Shown: positions 18,752 to 29,691 of the stretch, in pieces
How positions within the stretch are numbered: position 1 is the first letter of the stretch
How the letters are laid out: the number at the start of each line of letters is the position of its first letter
Assembly: GCF_003026355.1 (NCBI RefSeq)
Contig: NZ_PYON01000006.1
Location: forward strand, 124,001 to 188,000
DNA: 64,000 nucleotides
Source: Photobacterium kishitanii
GTDB taxonomy: Bacteria > Pseudomonadota > Gammaproteobacteria > Enterobacterales > Vibrionaceae
Reading direction: 5' to 3'
Program-made: the position numbers and the translations under genes
Notes under the pieces: model-generated
The model's database searches: none
Seen by the model: the letters and a program-made list of their open reading frames with translations, nothing else
Told to the model about the DNA's origin: nothing

Positions 18752-21487
18752 TTAGTCGATCTTACCGTGACACTGCTTGTATTTCTTACCAGAACCACAT
18801 GGACAAGGCTCATTACGGCCGATCTTACGCTCTTCGCGCTCAAACGTACCTTGATGGCTATCGTCTTCTGCTTGAGATGACTCATCGACAATTTGGTTGT
18901 CAGCATCCTGATGTTGGAACTGTTGACGACGTGCTAGCATTTCTGCCATTTGACGACGCTCTTCTTCCATACGATCAACTTCTTCCTGCTGTTGTACTCG
19001 TACCTTACTTAAGATAGAGACTACATCACTCTTCAAGTTATCTAACATCTCTTCAAACAATTCAAACGACTCGCGCTTGTACTCTTGTTTAGGGTTCTTT
19101 TGTGCATAACCGCGTAAGTGAATACCCTGACGAAGATGATCCATCGCTGCTAGGTGTTCTTTCCATAACGTATCAAGGTTTTGCAGCATTACTGTTTTTT
19201 CAAAGTTACGTAGTACTTCCGCACCAACAACTTGTTCTTTCTCACGGTAAAGCTCAAACGCTTGTTCGATAATTCGCTCACGTAACGCTTCTTCATAAAG
19301 CTTATCTTCAGTATCCAACCAATGCTTAATCGGTAGTTCTAAATCAAAGTCTTCTTTTAGACGCGCTTCTAGGCCTTCAATATCCCACATTTCTTCTAGC
19401 GATTGCTGTGGAATATAGTTATCAATAATTGCATTCAACACGTCTTCACGGTTGTGCTCAATCATCTCACTGATATCGTTAGCATTCATTAGCTCATCAC
19501 GTAGTTCATATACTACCTGACGCTGATCGTTAGCCACATCGTCAAATTCAAGCAATTGCTTACGAATATCAAAGTTACGTCCTTCAACTTTACGTTGCGC
19601 GTTCTCGATAGCTTTTGATACCCATGGGTGCTCAATTGCTTCACCTTCTTCCATACCTAGCTTCTTCATCATGCCTGAAACACGATCAGAGGCGAAGATA
19701 CGCATTAGGCCATCTTCCATTGAAAGATAGAAGCGTGAAGAACCAGCATCACCTTGACGACCAGCACGACCACGTAGCTGGTTATCGATACGACGAGATT
19801 CATGGCGCTCAGTACCAAGAATGTGCAAACCACCTGATTCTAATACTGCATCATGCTTAACCTGCCACTCAGCACGGATCTTAGCAATTTGCTCTTCCGT
19901 TGGGTTGTTAAGTTTTTCAACATCCGTTTTCCATGAACCACCCAACATAATATCGGTACCACGACCGGCCATATTAGTTGCAATAGTTACCGCGCCTGGC
20001 GCACCCGCTTCGGCGATAATATCGGCTTCTTTCTCGTGGAATTTAGCGTTTAATACGTTGTGCTTGATACCGGCTTTTTTAAGTGCGTTTGATAGCATCT
20101 CTGATTTTTCAATCGAAACCGTACCCACGAGACATGGCTGACCGTTTTTAACACGCTCAGTAATATCTTCACTGATCGCTGCGAATTTCTCCGCTTCAGT
20201 CATGTAAACTAAATCACCATTATCGATACGTGCCATTGGACGGTTAGTTGGTAGTACTACCGTATCTAGGTTGTAAATAGATTGGAATTCAAACGCTTCA
20301 GTATCAGCTGTACCTGTCATACCAGATAACTTCTCGTATAGACGGAAGTAGTTCTGGAAAGTAATAGATGCCAAAGTTTGGTTTTCATTTTGGATCTTAA
20401 CGCCTTCTTTCGCTTCAACAGCTTGGTGAAGACCTTCAGACCAACGACGACCTGGCATAGTACGGCCAGTGTGCTCATCGACAATGATAACTTCATCATC
20501 TTGCACAATATAATCGACGTCTTTTTCAAACAACACGTGCGCACGTAAACCGGCGTTAACGTGGTGTAATAAACTAATATTAGCCGGAGAATACAGAGTG
20601 TCATTCTCAGCCATAATGTCATTATTGATTAACAACTCTTCGATGAATTCTTGACCCGTTTCAGTAAAGTGCGCTTGCTTAGACTTTTCATCAACGGTGT
20701 AGTGACCTTCACCACGGTAATCAGCACTGTCTTCTTTATCTTGACGCACCAACAACGGGATCAGCTTGTTCACTTTGATGTACATCTCAGAGCTATCTTC
20801 AGCAGGGCCTGAGATAATCAATGGTGTACGCGCTTCATCGATTAGAATTGAGTCAACTTCATCGACAACCGCAAAGAAACGCTCACGCTGAACGCGATCT
20901 TCAGGGCGGAATGCCATGTTGTCACGTAGGTAATCAAAACCAAATTCGTTATTAGTTCCGTAAAGTATATCTGCTGCGTAAGCTTCTTTCTTCGCTGGCG
21001 GAGACATATTCGGTACGTTAACACCGACAGTCATGCCAAGGTATTCAAATAATTCGCGGTTAGTTTCGGCATCACGCGCAGCAAGATAGTCGTTCACAGT
21101 AACAATGTGAACACCTTTACCGGTTAAAGCATTAAGGTATGACGGCAATGTTGCTGTAAGAGTTTTACCCTCACCGGTACGCATTTCGGCAATTTTACAG
21201 TCATTTAAAACCATACCGCCAAGTAGCTGGACGTCAAAGTGACGCATGCCATAAACACGTTTTGATGCTTCACGAACAGTCGCGAAGGCTTCTGGTAGTA
21301 GTTGATCTAGCGTTTCGCCTTGATCTAAACGCTCACGAAATTCAGCTGTTTTTGCTTGCAGCTCATGATCTTGTAGGCTTTCAAACTGAGGTTCTAGCTT
21401 ATTGATTTGATCAACAATTTTGCGCATACGACGCAGAGTGCGGTCGTTACGGCTACCGATAACTTTAGTCAGTAGTTTTGATAACAT
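18752..21487 (-). CDS. secA: preprotein translocase ATPase SecA
   Basis: ATPase motor that drives preproteins through SecYEG. 911 residues, normal. The DEAD-like motor has Walker A MRTGEGKT, the [13 protein letters not shown] segment and the second RecA domain with [10 protein letters not shown]. The C-terminal linker is followed by the SEC-C zinc domain [14 protein letters not shown], which binds SecB. It is monocistronic. E. coli has the arrest peptide gene secM upstream; no such frame is present on this strand here. Confidence 0.98.
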   Translation of the reverse strand: MLSKLLTKVIGSRNDRTLRRMRKIVDQINKLEPQFESLQDHELQAKTAEFRERLDQGETLDQLLPEAFATVREASKRVYGMRHFDVQLLGGMVLNDCKIAEMRTGEGKTLTATLPSYLNALTGKGVHIVTVNDYLAARDAETNRELFEYLGMTVGVNVPNMSPPAKKEAYAADILYGTNNEFGFDYLRDNMAFRPEDRVQRERFFAVVDEVDSILIDEARTPLIISGPAEDSSEMYIKVNKLIPLLVRQDKEDSADYRGEGHYTVDEKSKQAHFTETGQEFIEELLINNDIMAENDTLYSPANISLLHHVNAGLRAHVLFEKDVDYIVQDDEVIIVDEHTGRTMPGRRWSEGLHQAVEAKEGVKIQNENQTLASITFQNYFRLYEKLSGMTGTADTEAFEFQSIYNLDTVVLPTNRPMARIDNGDLVYMTEAEKFAAISEDITERVKNGQPCLVGTVSIEKSEMLSNALKKAGIKHNVLNAKFHEKEADIIAEAGAPGAVTIATNMAGRGTDIMLGGSWKTDVEKLNNPTEEQIAKIRAEWQVKHDAVLESGGLHILGTERHESRRIDNQLRGRAGRQGDAGSSRFYLSMEDGLMRIFASDRVSGMMKKLGMEEGEAIEHPWVSKAIENAQRKVEGRNFDIRKQLLEFDDVANDQRQVVYELRDELMNANDISEMIEHNREDVLNAIIDNYIPQQSLEEMWDIEGLEARLKEDFDLELPIKHWLDTEDKLYEEALRERIIEQAFELYREKEQVVGAEVLRNFEKTVMLQNLDTLWKEHLAAMDHLRQGIHLRGYAQKNPKQEYKRESFELFEEMLDNLKSDVVSILSKVRVQQQEEVDRMEEERRQMAEMLARRQQFQHQDADNQIVDESSQAEDDSHQGTFEREERKIGRNEPCPCGSGKKYKQCHGKID

Positions 21488-21935
21488 GGTGATGCCGTTT
21501 TCTCTTTGTTATATCAGCGTTTCTATTGCTGAATCGCTTAATTCGGGTTTCATTCCTTGGGGGACCTAAGCCATCCCTATCCCACAGGAATCGTCACAAC
21601 GGTGACTAAGAGGTTAATCTAAAACATGTAGTAACTGATATTGTGTCGCGATAGTTGCTTTTCAAGGGCTATCATTACTATCCTAACAAAAAGCACCTTG
21701 CTCAATGCTAAACTAATACCCTTTTACTTGCCATCTCAGCTAAAAAGACAATGGTCACTGACGCTTGGCAGACATATCACTCAACATATATTAACCTATA
21801 CATCTGATATGATAAGTCATATTAATGTCATCGCCTATGATAAAAGCCACAGCAACGGTTTTTATCTGTGAAAAATTAAGATCGTATCCGCAAAAGTCAC
21901 ATTTTTATTCTGTTGAATATTCAGGAACTAAAATC
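21488..21935. other. secA/dciA divergent spacer
   Basis: 448 bp between divergently transcribed secA and dciA. It must hold both promoters. A small hairpin GTCAC/GTGAC lies near 21594-21607. I see no SecM-like frame, no repeat and no promoter that I can place firmly. Confidence 0.4.
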
Positions 21936-22394
21936 ATGAGAGATCATCGCCCGCAAACCCCTGCTCATCTGCTCGATAGTGATGGTCTAACGTCAATTCA
22001 ACAACGCGCAGCGGCACTTAGCCAACTAGATACCGCAGTAAAAGCCCATCTAAATTGTGCCGAGCATTGTCGAGTCAGTAATTATCGCCAAGGGGTGCTG
22101 ATCATTGAAACCGCATCGGCGGCATGGTCAATGCGACTTAACTATGAACGCTACCAGTTAATGACTAAATTACGCGAAAAATTATTACCAAAATTACGTG
22201 ATATCGAAGTGAAGGTAAATCCAGCACTGGCAGCAGTTGCAATTCGTAAACAAGATAAAATCCCTGATATTATTCAAAAACCGATCAGCGATGTAGCAGC
22301 ACAACACTTATTGGCAACAGCGGCTAATGCACCTGATAAAGTCAAAGCCTGTTTAGAACGGTTGGCTAAATTAGCCCAAAAGAAAAAACACTAA
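21936..22394 (+). CDS. dciA: DUF721 protein, DciA-type replicative helicase operator
   Basis: DUF721 proteins include DciA, which helps load or operate the DnaB helicase in bacteria that lack DnaC. The 152-residue protein has an N-terminal KH-like region (about 20-100: YRQGVLIIETASAAWSMRLNYERYQLMTKLRE) and a basic, Ala/Lys-rich C-terminal tail ending AQKKKH. I start at ATG 21936 with AGGAA upstream; the frame extends further upstream without homology. It is transcribed against its neighbours between secA and lpxC, the usual place in vibrios. Function assigned by family and position. Confidence 0.85.
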   Translation: MRDHRPQTPAHLLDSDGLTSIQQRAAALSQLDTAVKAHLNCAEHCRVSNYRQGVLIIETASAAWSMRLNYERYQLMTKLREKLLPKLRDIEVKVNPALAAVAIRKQDKIPDIIQKPISDVAAQHLLATAANAPDKVKACLERLAKLAQKKKH

Positions 22395-22462
22395 TGCTTC
22401 TAAAGATAATCGGTTAATTGAGCATATTGCGATCACGTCACTAAACGACAAACAACAGCTAC

Positions 22463-22496
22463 AAAAACGCCGAACATAAATGCTCGGCGTTTTTTA
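22463..22496. terminator. bidirectional terminator between dciA and lpxC
   Basis: CGCCGA and TCGGCG pair around a loop with an additional CAT/ATG extension, flanked by A and T runs. It lies between convergent dciA and lpxC. Confidence 0.85.
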
Positions 22497-22516
22497 ATAC
22501 AAGGCAATTGCGTGAT

Positions 22517-23434
22517 TTACGCTAACACCATACCTGGTTGAGCAAAAGTGACAGGCACTTCACGCTCATCTTCAAAGGTTGACCACTCATAGGCTTCTTG
22601 GTCAGCCAATACTGCACGCAGTAGTTGGTTGTTAAGCGCATGACCTGATTTATAGGCGCGCATCTCACCAATGATGTTATGACCACACATGTAAAGGTCA
22701 CCAATGGCATCCAATACTTTGTGAGTAACAAGTTCATTGTCAAAACGCAAACCATCATCGTTCAGGATACGGTAGTCGTCCAATACAATTGCGTTATCAA
22801 AGCTACCACCAAGACACAAGTTTTGTGACTGAAGGTATTCGATATCACGCATGAAACCGAAAGTACGTGCACGGCTAATCTTTTTAACAAAAGACTGGCT
22901 TGAAAAATCTAGCACTAGACGCTGCTGATCTGAATCAATCGCAGGGTGGTTAAAGTCGATAGCAAAATCGAGACGGAAACCGTTATAAGGCACGAGTTCC
23001 GCCCACTTGTCGCCATCTTCAATGCGAACAGGCTTTTTAATACGTAAAAAACGCTTTGGCGCATTTAGCGTATCAATACCTGCTGATTGAAGCAGGTAAA
23101 TAAATGGGCTTGCGCTACCATCCATAATAGGAATTTCAGGTGCATCAACTTCGATAATCACGTTATCGATACCCATACCGGCTAGTGCAGCATTCAAGTG
23201 CTCAACAGTTGAAATGCGCACGCCTTGTTCGTTAACAAGAGCTGTACATAACATGGTATCGCGCACTGAGTCTGCATTTGCAGGAAAATCCACAGGTGGA
23301 TTAAGGTCAGTACGGCGATAAATCACGCCAGTATTTGCGGCTGCAGGACGCAGAATAAGCGTCACTTTACGTCCAGAGTGGAGGCCCACACCAGTCGTCT
23401 GCACAATGCTTTTAAGTGTACGTTGTCTGATCAT
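22517..23434 (-). CDS. lpxC: UDP-3-O-acyl-N-acetylglucosamine deacetylase
   Basis: Zinc amidase for the first committed step of lipid A synthesis. 305 residues. Zinc ligands sit in [10 protein letters not shown] (His79) and [12 protein letters not shown]; the SRARTFGF loop and [10 protein letters not shown] His/Asn region are present. The C-terminal tail ends [12 protein letters not shown], a hydrophobic end similar to the degron recognised by FtsH in E. coli, so regulated proteolysis is plausible. It is the last gene of the dcw cluster, 224 bases after ftsZ. Confidence 0.97.
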   Translation of the reverse strand: MIRQRTLKSIVQTTGVGLHSGRKVTLILRPAAANTGVIYRRTDLNPPVDFPANADSVRDTMLCTALVNEQGVRISTVEHLNAALAGMGIDNVIIEVDAPEIPIMDGSASPFIYLLQSAGIDTLNAPKRFLRIKKPVRIEDGDKWAELVPYNGFRLDFAIDFNHPAIDSDQQRLVLDFSSQSFVKKISRARTFGFMRDIEYLQSQNLCLGGSFDNAIVLDDYRILNDDGLRFDNELVTHKVLDAIGDLYMCGHNIIGEMRAYKSGHALNNQLLRAVLADQEAYEWSTFEDEREVPVTFAQPGMVLA

Positions 23435-23583
23435 CTGCTTTATATCTCAACGGTTAAACAAACTTTTGCTTGCAAACTAATTAGGTGAATAGAAACTATT
23501 CGCAACACCAAAATGGCGAATCGAACACTTATCATACCATAACCTAAAAAATATCCAAAATAATTAACTGCGGGTGAAACAGC

Positions 23584-23611
23584 GCATCTTTTGTGGTGAA
23601 ACAAAAGATGC
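23584..23611 (-). other. hairpin between ftsZ and lpxC
   Basis: Perfect 10-bp inverted repeat GCATCTTTTG / CAAAAGATGC with an 8-base loop, 48 bases after the ftsZ stop. No T run follows on the minus strand, so it looks like an mRNA-stability or processing element rather than a full terminator. Role inferred. Confidence 0.55.
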
Positions 23612-23658
23612 AACTCTTACTTAGCTAAATTAGCTACCACAATCAATATGATGGCTAT

Positions 23659-24789
23659 TTAGTCCGCTTGCTTACGCAAGAATGCTGGGATATCTAAGTA
23701 GTCATGATCAGCACCCTGAGATTTAGCTTGTGGTGTTTCAACAGGCTTTTCTTCAGCGATCGCAGCAGGTTTTTCCTGTGCAACAACAGGTGCTGGCTTA
23801 GATGACGTTACTAATGTGATATCAGGCTTGCACTCTTTACCAATGCCCGTTGCAACTACAGTTACGCGTAGTTCATCAGTCATATCTGGGTCAAGTGAAG
23901 TACCAATAACCACGGTAGCGTTATCAGAAGCGAATGCTTTAACTGTGTTACCCACAGTTTCGAATTCGTCAAGACGCATATCCATACCAGCAGTAATGTT
24001 AACTAATACACCACGTGCGCCAGCTAGATCGATATCTTCTAGTAATGGGCTAGAAATTGCCATTTCAGCAGCTTCTTCAGCACGATCGTCACCAGCAGCA
24101 ACGCCACTACCCATCATTGCATGACCCATTTCCGACATTACGGTACGTACGTCCGCAAAGTCGACGTTAATCATGCCTGGGCGAGTGATTAGCTCAGCAA
24201 TACCTTGAACGGCATTCTTAAGTACGTCGTTTGCTTTCGCAAAGGCATCAAGTAATGTGATACCACGACCAAGTACTTTAAGTAGCTTTTCGTTAGGAAT
24301 AGTAATTAATGAATCAACATGCTTAGAAAGCTCATCAATACCTTGCTCTGCAAATGCCATACGCTTCTTACCTTCGAAGCTAAATGGTTTAGTCACAACA
24401 GCAACAGTAAGAATACCAAGCTCTTTAGCCACTTCAGCAATGATTGGCGCAGCACCAGTACCGGTACCACCACCCATGCCCGCTGCAATGAAGATCATGT
24501 CAGAGCCTTCAAGCTCTTTCTTGATTGCTTCACGATCTTCTAACGCTGAATCACGACCCACTTGTGGGTTAGCACCGGCACCCAAACCTTTAGTGATATC
24601 ACCACCGATTTGAATAACAGTACTTACGCTTGTTTTACGAAGAGCTTGTGCATCAGTGTTAACACTAATGAATTGCACGCCTTCAATAGACTCACGTACC
24701 ATGTGATCGACTGCATTACCGCCGCCGCCGCCAACGCCAATGACCTTAATTACAGCTTCATCAGACATTTCCATCATCGGTTCAAACAT
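23659..24789 (-). CDS. ftsZ: cell division GTPase FtsZ
   Basis: Tubulin homologue that forms the Z ring. 376 residues. GTP-binding signature [10 protein letters not shown] near residue 105, N-terminal [15 protein letters not shown], the T7 synergy loop region, a variable Ala/Pro/Glu linker and the conserved C-terminal peptide [14 protein letters not shown], which binds FtsA, ZipA and ZapD. It follows ftsA by 32 bases. Confidence 0.98.
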   Translation of the reverse strand: MFEPMMEMSDEAVIKVIGVGGGGGNAVDHMVRESIEGVQFISVNTDAQALRKTSVSTVIQIGGDITKGLGAGANPQVGRDSALEDREAIKKELEGSDMIFIAAGMGGGTGTGAAPIIAEVAKELGILTVAVVTKPFSFEGKKRMAFAEQGIDELSKHVDSLITIPNEKLLKVLGRGITLLDAFAKANDVLKNAVQGIAELITRPGMINVDFADVRTVMSEMGHAMMGSGVAAGDDRAEEAAEMAISSPLLEDIDLAGARGVLVNITAGMDMRLDEFETVGNTVKAFASDNATVVIGTSLDPDMTDELRVTVVATGIGKECKPDITLVTSSKPAPVVAQEKPAAIAEEKPVETPQAKSQGADHDYLDIPAFLRKQAD

Positions 24790-24821
24790 TTGTTCTCTCC
24801 GTTATCCTGTTCGCATCAGGT

Positions 24822-26078
24822 TTAAAAATTCTTTTCGAACCAACCACTGATTCGTGAAAATATCCCCGTTACCGAGCGTTTCGGTTCTGGTGCATTTTCA
24901 TCAAATGATTGACTATCCTTTCCGTAGTGCAGTAATCCTACTGCAGTTGCATAAGGTGGAGACTGAACATAGTCAGTCAATCCACTCAGCTCAAGAGGCT
25001 GACCGATACGTACTTGATTGCGGAAAACCCGCTCAGCACATTCAGTTAAACCTTCCATCTGTGCAGCGCCCCCGGTAAGGACGATGCCTGCTGCTAGGTG
25101 GTGTTTAACACCAGCCTCTCGCAATTGATCTTGTACGGTTAGTAATTTTTGATTTACTAACCCTAGCAATTCACTATATCGAGGCTCTATCACTTCTGCT
25201 AGTGTTTGACTTTGCAAGCTCCTCGATGGACGACCACCTACACTGGGTACGTCTACCTTAGCATCTTTGCTCACCAACTCACTTAATGCACAGCCGTATT
25301 TCACTTTAATATCTTCAGCGTCACCCGGCGGTGTACCAAACGCATAAGCAATATCACTAGTAACTACATTACCCGCATACGGAATCACTTCCGCATGACG
25401 TAATGCACCACCAGACCAAATAGCAAGATCCATTGTACCGCCGCCAATATCGACTACGCATACGCCGAGCTCACGCTCATCTGGGGTCAGTACAGCATGG
25501 CTTGCCGCTAATCCTGAAAAAATCAGATGATCAACACTTAAACCACAACGCTCTACTGCTTTAACGATGTTGCGCGCCATGTCGTTATGACAAGTGATCA
25601 AATGAACACTTGCTTCCATACGAACACCAGATAAACCAACTGGGTTTTTAATACCCTCTTGGTAATCAATCGCAAATTCTTGTGGAATCACATGCAACGT
25701 ACGTTGCTCATCGCTTATTTTTACAGATTTCGCCGTATGAATAACATTATCGACGTCATCTTGAGTCACTTCTTTATCAGAAATAGGCACCATGCCTTTT
25801 TCTGTTTGGCAACTAATATGTTTACCTGATAGCGACAAACACACGGAACCAATTTGGCAATCAGCCATGAGTTCAGCTTGATCAACAGCACGCTGAACTG
25901 ACTTCACTACTGATTCAAGGTCATTAACCCCACCTTTATCCATTCCGCGTGACGGGCTGCTACCTACACCAATAACATTAACATTGCCATCGGGTAGGAC
26001 CTCCCCAACCAAAGCACAAACTTTGGAAGTGCCGATATCAAGACCAACTATGAGTTTTTTATCTGCAGCCTTAGTCAT
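24822..26078 (-). CDS. ftsA: cell division protein FtsA
   Basis: Actin-fold ATPase that tethers FtsZ to the membrane. 418 residues. Phosphate-1 motif VGLDIGTSKVCALVG at 10-24, DIGGGTMDLA phosphate-2 and TGGAAQMEG adenosine motif. The C-terminus FSRISGWFEKNF is the expected amphipathic membrane helix. Its ATG overlaps the ftsQ stop (TGATG). Confidence 0.98.
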   Translation of the reverse strand: MTKAADKKLIVGLDIGTSKVCALVGEVLPDGNVNVIGVGSSPSRGMDKGGVNDLESVVKSVQRAVDQAELMADCQIGSVCLSLSGKHISCQTEKGMVPISDKEVTQDDVDNVIHTAKSVKISDEQRTLHVIPQEFAIDYQEGIKNPVGLSGVRMEASVHLITCHNDMARNIVKAVERCGLSVDHLIFSGLAASHAVLTPDERELGVCVVDIGGGTMDLAIWSGGALRHAEVIPYAGNVVTSDIAYAFGTPPGDAEDIKVKYGCALSELVSKDAKVDVPSVGGRPSRSLQSQTLAEVIEPRYSELLGLVNQKLLTVQDQLREAGVKHHLAAGIVLTGGAAQMEGLTECAERVFRNQVRIGQPLELSGLTDYVQSPPYATAVGLLHYGKDSQSFDENAPEPKRSVTGIFSRISGWFEKNF

Positions 26079-26875
26079 CAGTGCACGCTCTTATTTTTTG
26101 TCGACGCATGATTATCATACTCCGACTTTGTTTTCCAACCCACAGCTGCGCCAGAATCATAACGCAAATCTACATAATCAATCGGTTTATCCTGCTTCAA
26201 TAACTCAGGATAAATCTCGATAAAACGCTTTATACGTTGCATTCGAGCTTCATGCCCTAATTGAAGTATAATTCCGTTTTTTAATACCACGCGCCAAGAA
26301 CGACGTTCATTAAATGCTAATGACGCAATCCCAAAACCCGCTTTTTTCAGTACCGGACGCATTTCACGCAATCCAGCTAAAACTTCTTGGCTAGTGCCTT
26401 TCGGACCAATCAGATTGGTTAACCCTAATCCTGCAACCTGTAATGCTGGCGCCTTAAAAACATCGCCAGCACGGTTAACTAGATAAGTTCCGTTCCATTC
26501 TGCGATAGGCTGATTTTCAACCAAAAATACTTTAATAGTATTCGGCCACTGTTTACGTACAGCGGCTTGAGCAACCCAAGGCAATGCCTCTACGGATGCT
26601 TGAATACTATTCACATCTTGGGTCATAAAAGTACCCAGATGATGAAGATTTAAAATTGACTGCCTAACATCATCTTTAGTCAGATAATGCAACTGCCCTT
26701 GAATTACTAAATTTGACAATGGTAATCGATTTGCATCTGTCATCCAGTCTTTAGTAGCACTGACAAGCCAAACCGTAAAACCAATGACAAAGATAAAAAA
26801 CGCTAATCCACCCCAGCGTTTTAAGCCACGAGGAGAGGATGATATATGCTCTTTGTTTACGACTTGTTCAGTCAT
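26078..26875 (-). CDS. ftsQ: cell division protein FtsQ
   Basis: Bitopic division protein that joins FtsB and FtsL at the septum. 265 residues: a short cytoplasmic tail, one membrane helix at about 23-43 (GGLAFFIFVIGFTVWLV), a POTRA domain (about 55-125) and the beta domain. It is separated from murC by 273 bases with no ddlB gene. Confidence 0.95.
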   Translation of the reverse strand: MTEQVVNKEHISSSPRGLKRWGGLAFFIFVIGFTVWLVSATKDWMTDANRLPLSNLVIQGQLHYLTKDDVRQSILNLHHLGTFMTQDVNSIQASVEALPWVAQAAVRKQWPNTIKVFLVENQPIAEWNGTYLVNRAGDVFKAPALQVAGLGLTNLIGPKGTSQEVLAGLREMRPVLKKAGFGIASLAFNERRSWRVVLKNGIILQLGHEARMQRIKRFIEIYPELLKQDKPIDYVDLRYDSGAAVGWKTKSEYDNHASTKNKSVH

Positions 26876-27072
26876 CGCGTGTCTATTTACCTTACCATTT
26901 CAGCCAAACCATTCCATAAAGGTATTTTATGATGGTGCGCTCAATCAGGTATAACGAGCAAAGTTAAACGATTATACCGAGCAACTCGACCCACTCCAAC
27001 ACTCATGAGGCGTTTTCCGAGCATAACCTGACAATAAATTTATCTATTTGTCGAGAAATCGCAAAAAATAGC

Positions 27073-27112
27073 GATCACTGGCGATGGAATATCCAATTTA
27101 CAGCCAGTGATC
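27073..27112 (-). other. hairpin in the murC-ftsQ spacer
   Basis: Perfect 10-bp inverted repeat GATCACTGGC (27073-27082) / GCCAGTGATC (27103-27112) with a 20-base loop, 36 bases after the murC stop. There is no T run after it. It sits where E. coli has ddlB; it could partly insulate ftsQAZ from murC. Role inferred. Confidence 0.5.
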
Positions 27113-27148
27113 AATAGTTACGACATTATCAGTAACAAATAATGCCTT

Positions 27149-28612
27149 CTAGGCATCCTTCTGCATAACCGCGATATTCAACTGTAATTCAGCCAATTGG
27201 CGGGCTATTTTGCCAACATCGCCTGCACCTTGTGTCAGAACTAAATCATCATTTTGGATAATATTGGCTAAAATTGCAGGCAGATTATCTGCTTGCGGTA
27301 CAAATATAGGATCGATTTTAGCTCGAGAACGAATAGTACGACATAATGAACGGCTATCAGCACCTGCAATTGGGGTTTCACCAGCAGCATAAACATCAAG
27401 CATCACTAGCACATCAACTTGTTCTAGCACATTAGCAAAATCATCATATAAATCACGAGTACGGCTATAACGGTGCGGCTGGAATACCATCACTAAACGT
27501 TTATTCGGCCAGCCAGCACGTGCGGCTTGAATCGTCACATCGACTTCACTCGGGTGATGACCATAATCATCCACCAACATCACGTTACCATTGCCTGTTT
27601 CAAACTCACCAAGATGATCAAAGCGACGCCCCGTACCTTCAAACTCAATTAAAGCACGCATGATGGCATCATCACTAACACCTTCTTCAGTCGCGACAGC
27701 AATAGCAGCAGTCGCATTAAGTGCATTGTGTTTTCCCGGAATATTCAGGGTAATATTCAACGCTGGTTTGTCATTCCGCAGTACCGTAAAGTGACCTTGC
27801 TGACCAGTTTGAGTATAGTTAACTAATCGCACATCAGCATCTTCGGCAAAACCATAAGTCAACATTGGGCGACCAACACGTGGTAATAATTCACGCACCA
27901 CAGGATCATCAATACACATCACAGCTAAACCATAAAATGGTAAGTTATGGATAAAATCAATGAAGGTCTGCTTGAGCACTTCAAAGTCACCACCATAAGT
28001 ATCCATATGATCAGCTTCTATGTTAGTGACCACACACACCATCGGTTGCAAATGTAAAAACGAGGCATCGCTTTCATCAGCTTCAGCAATTAAATAACGA
28101 CTACAACCTAAGCGGGCATTAGTACCAGCACTTTTAACTAAACCGCCGTTAACAAACGTTGGATCAAGCCCAGCTTCAGAGTAAATTTGAGTTGCTAGAG
28201 CGGTAGTGGTCGTTTTTCCATGAGTACCCGCAATCGCAATACCGTGGCGATAGCGCATTAACTCAGCCAACATTTCAGCACGACGTACTACCGGAATACG
28301 TAATTCTGTTGCAGCTAATAATTCAGGGTTTTGCTTGTTGATAGCGGTTGATGCCACCACCACACTAGCACCAGTAACATTTTCAGCCGCATGACCAAAA
28401 AAGATCTCAGCACCTTTCGCTGTCAGACGATTGGTTACCGCATTAGGTGCAATATCTGAACCACTAATACGATAACCTTCATTGACTAATACTTCTGCGA
28501 TGCCGCTCATGCCAGCACCACCAATACCAACAAAGTGAATACGTTCGACTCGGCGCATCTCGGGCACCATAGTTCGAATCTTTGCTAATTGCTGGTTATC
28601 CAGTTTACTCAT
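27149..28612 (-). CDS. murC: UDP-N-acetylmuramate--L-alanine ligase
   Basis: Adds L-Ala to UDP-MurNAc, the first stem-peptide step. 487 residues, Mur ligase with N-terminal UDP-binding Rossmann motif ([17 protein letters not shown]), ATP loop [10 protein letters not shown] near residue 125 and C-terminal domain with [11 protein letters not shown] choose the ATG at 28612 because AGGA is 8 bases upstream; the preceding GTG would add one residue. Confidence 0.97.
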   Translation of the reverse strand: MSKLDNQQLAKIRTMVPEMRRVERIHFVGIGGAGMSGIAEVLVNEGYRISGSDIAPNAVTNRLTAKGAEIFFGHAAENVTGASVVVASTAINKQNPELLAATELRIPVVRRAEMLAELMRYRHGIAIAGTHGKTTTTALATQIYSEAGLDPTFVNGGLVKSAGTNARLGCSRYLIAEADESDASFLHLQPMVCVVTNIEADHMDTYGGDFEVLKQTFIDFIHNLPFYGLAVMCIDDPVVRELLPRVGRPMLTYGFAEDADVRLVNYTQTGQQGHFTVLRNDKPALNITLNIPGKHNALNATAAIAVATEEGVSDDAIMRALIEFEGTGRRFDHLGEFETGNGNVMLVDDYGHHPSEVDVTIQAARAGWPNKRLVMVFQPHRYSRTRDLYDDFANVLEQVDVLVMLDVYAAGETPIAGADSRSLCRTIRSRAKIDPIFVPQADNLPAILANIIQNDDLVLTQGAGDVGKIARQLAELQLNIAVMQKDA

Positions 28613-28626
28613 CACTTTGTTCCTGT

Positions 28627-29691
28627 TTAATTCTTTGCTAGTGATTTGATCACATCAGCGACACGTTGGTCTGCGTCAATGATAGCAGCATTGCGCGCCG
28701 CACAAGCCATGTGCTCAAGCGCAATACGATTTAATAAATTAATTTGTTGAGCTAAACCGTCAACAGTTAATTGTGGTTGCTCAATCATTTTAGCTGCGCC
28801 ACAAGCAACTAAATGTTCAGCATTTAATGCTTGCTGACGATCTTTGTGCATAAACGGAATAAAGATTGCCCCTACCCCAGCAGCCGATAGCTCCGAAACG
28901 GTTAATGCGCCTGAACGACAAACCACTAAATCAGCCCAGCCATAAGCAGCAGCAACATCATCAATAAACTCGGTCACTTTATGTGGCGTTTGAGTATCTT
29001 TGGCATAGGCCTGTTCAGTCGACTGCTGATTACCTTTACCAGCTTGATGCCAGATAGTCACATGCTCACCTAAGATTGCAGCAACTTCAGGCATAGTCTG
29101 GTTCAGAATACGTGCCCCTTGACTGCCACCCATAACCAAGATGCGAATCGGTCCACTACGTTCAGCAAAACGTTGTTTAGGGTCAGCCAGTAATGTCACA
29201 TCTTCACGCACTGGGTTACCGACGACTTGCTTGTCTTTAAATGCACCAGGGAAAGCTTGCAGCACTTTACTGGCAATTTTCGCTAGCCATTGATTGGTTA
29301 AACCTGCGACTGCATTTTGTTCGTGCAGTACCACAGGAATACCAAGCGACCAAGCAGCTACACCACCGGGACCACTAACATAACCGCCCATGCCAAGCAC
29401 CACATCAGGCTGCCATGCTTGCATGTATTTACGGGCTTGAAAAATCGCTTTGATAATTTTAAATGGCGCGCCGAGTAACGATACAATACCGCTGCCACGT
29501 AGGCCTTTTACTTTAATAAAATCAATATCAATACCATGCTTTGGTACTAACTCCGCTTCCATGCGATCCGCGGTGCCTAACCAGCGAATTTCCCAACCTT
29601 GTTGCTGCAATTGACGTGCAACTGCAAGTCCAGGGAATACGTGACCACCAGTACCACCAGCCATCACTAATAAACGTTTATTCTTTGTCAT
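28627..29691 (-). CDS. murG: lipid II synthase, GlcNAc transferase MurG
   Basis: Peripheral inner-membrane glycosyltransferase (GT28) that adds GlcNAc to lipid I. 354 residues. Glycine-rich loops [16 protein letters not shown] (N-terminal) and [10 protein letters not shown], plus the C-terminal donor site [17 protein letters not shown]. It overlaps ftsW by 14 bases. Confidence 0.97.
   Translation of the reverse strand: MTKNKRLLVMAGGTGGHVFPGLAVARQLQQQGWEIRWLGTADRMEAELVPKHGIDIDFIKVKGLRGSGIVSLLGAPFKIIKAIFQARKYMQAWQPDVVLGMGGYVSGPGGVAAWSLGIPVVLHEQNAVAGLTNQWLAKIASKVLQAFPGAFKDKQVVGNPVREDVTLLADPKQRFAERSGPIRILVMGGSQGARILNQTMPEVAAILGEHVTIWHQAGKGNQQSTEQAYAKDTQTPHKVTEFIDDVAAAYGWADLVVCRSGALTVSELSAAGVGAIFIPFMHKDRQQALNAEHLVACGAAKMIEQPQLTVDGLAQQINLLNRIALEHMACAARNAAIIDADQRVADVIKSLAKN

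Noticed and set aside
21641-21871. 76-codon plus-strand frame in the secA/dciA spacer
   Set aside because: No ribosome binding site, no recognisable features and atypical composition; it overlaps the dciA upstream region.
21488-21935. A SecM-like arrest peptide gene upstream of secA
   Set aside because: I looked for a minus-strand frame with a signal peptide before secA and found none of useful length.
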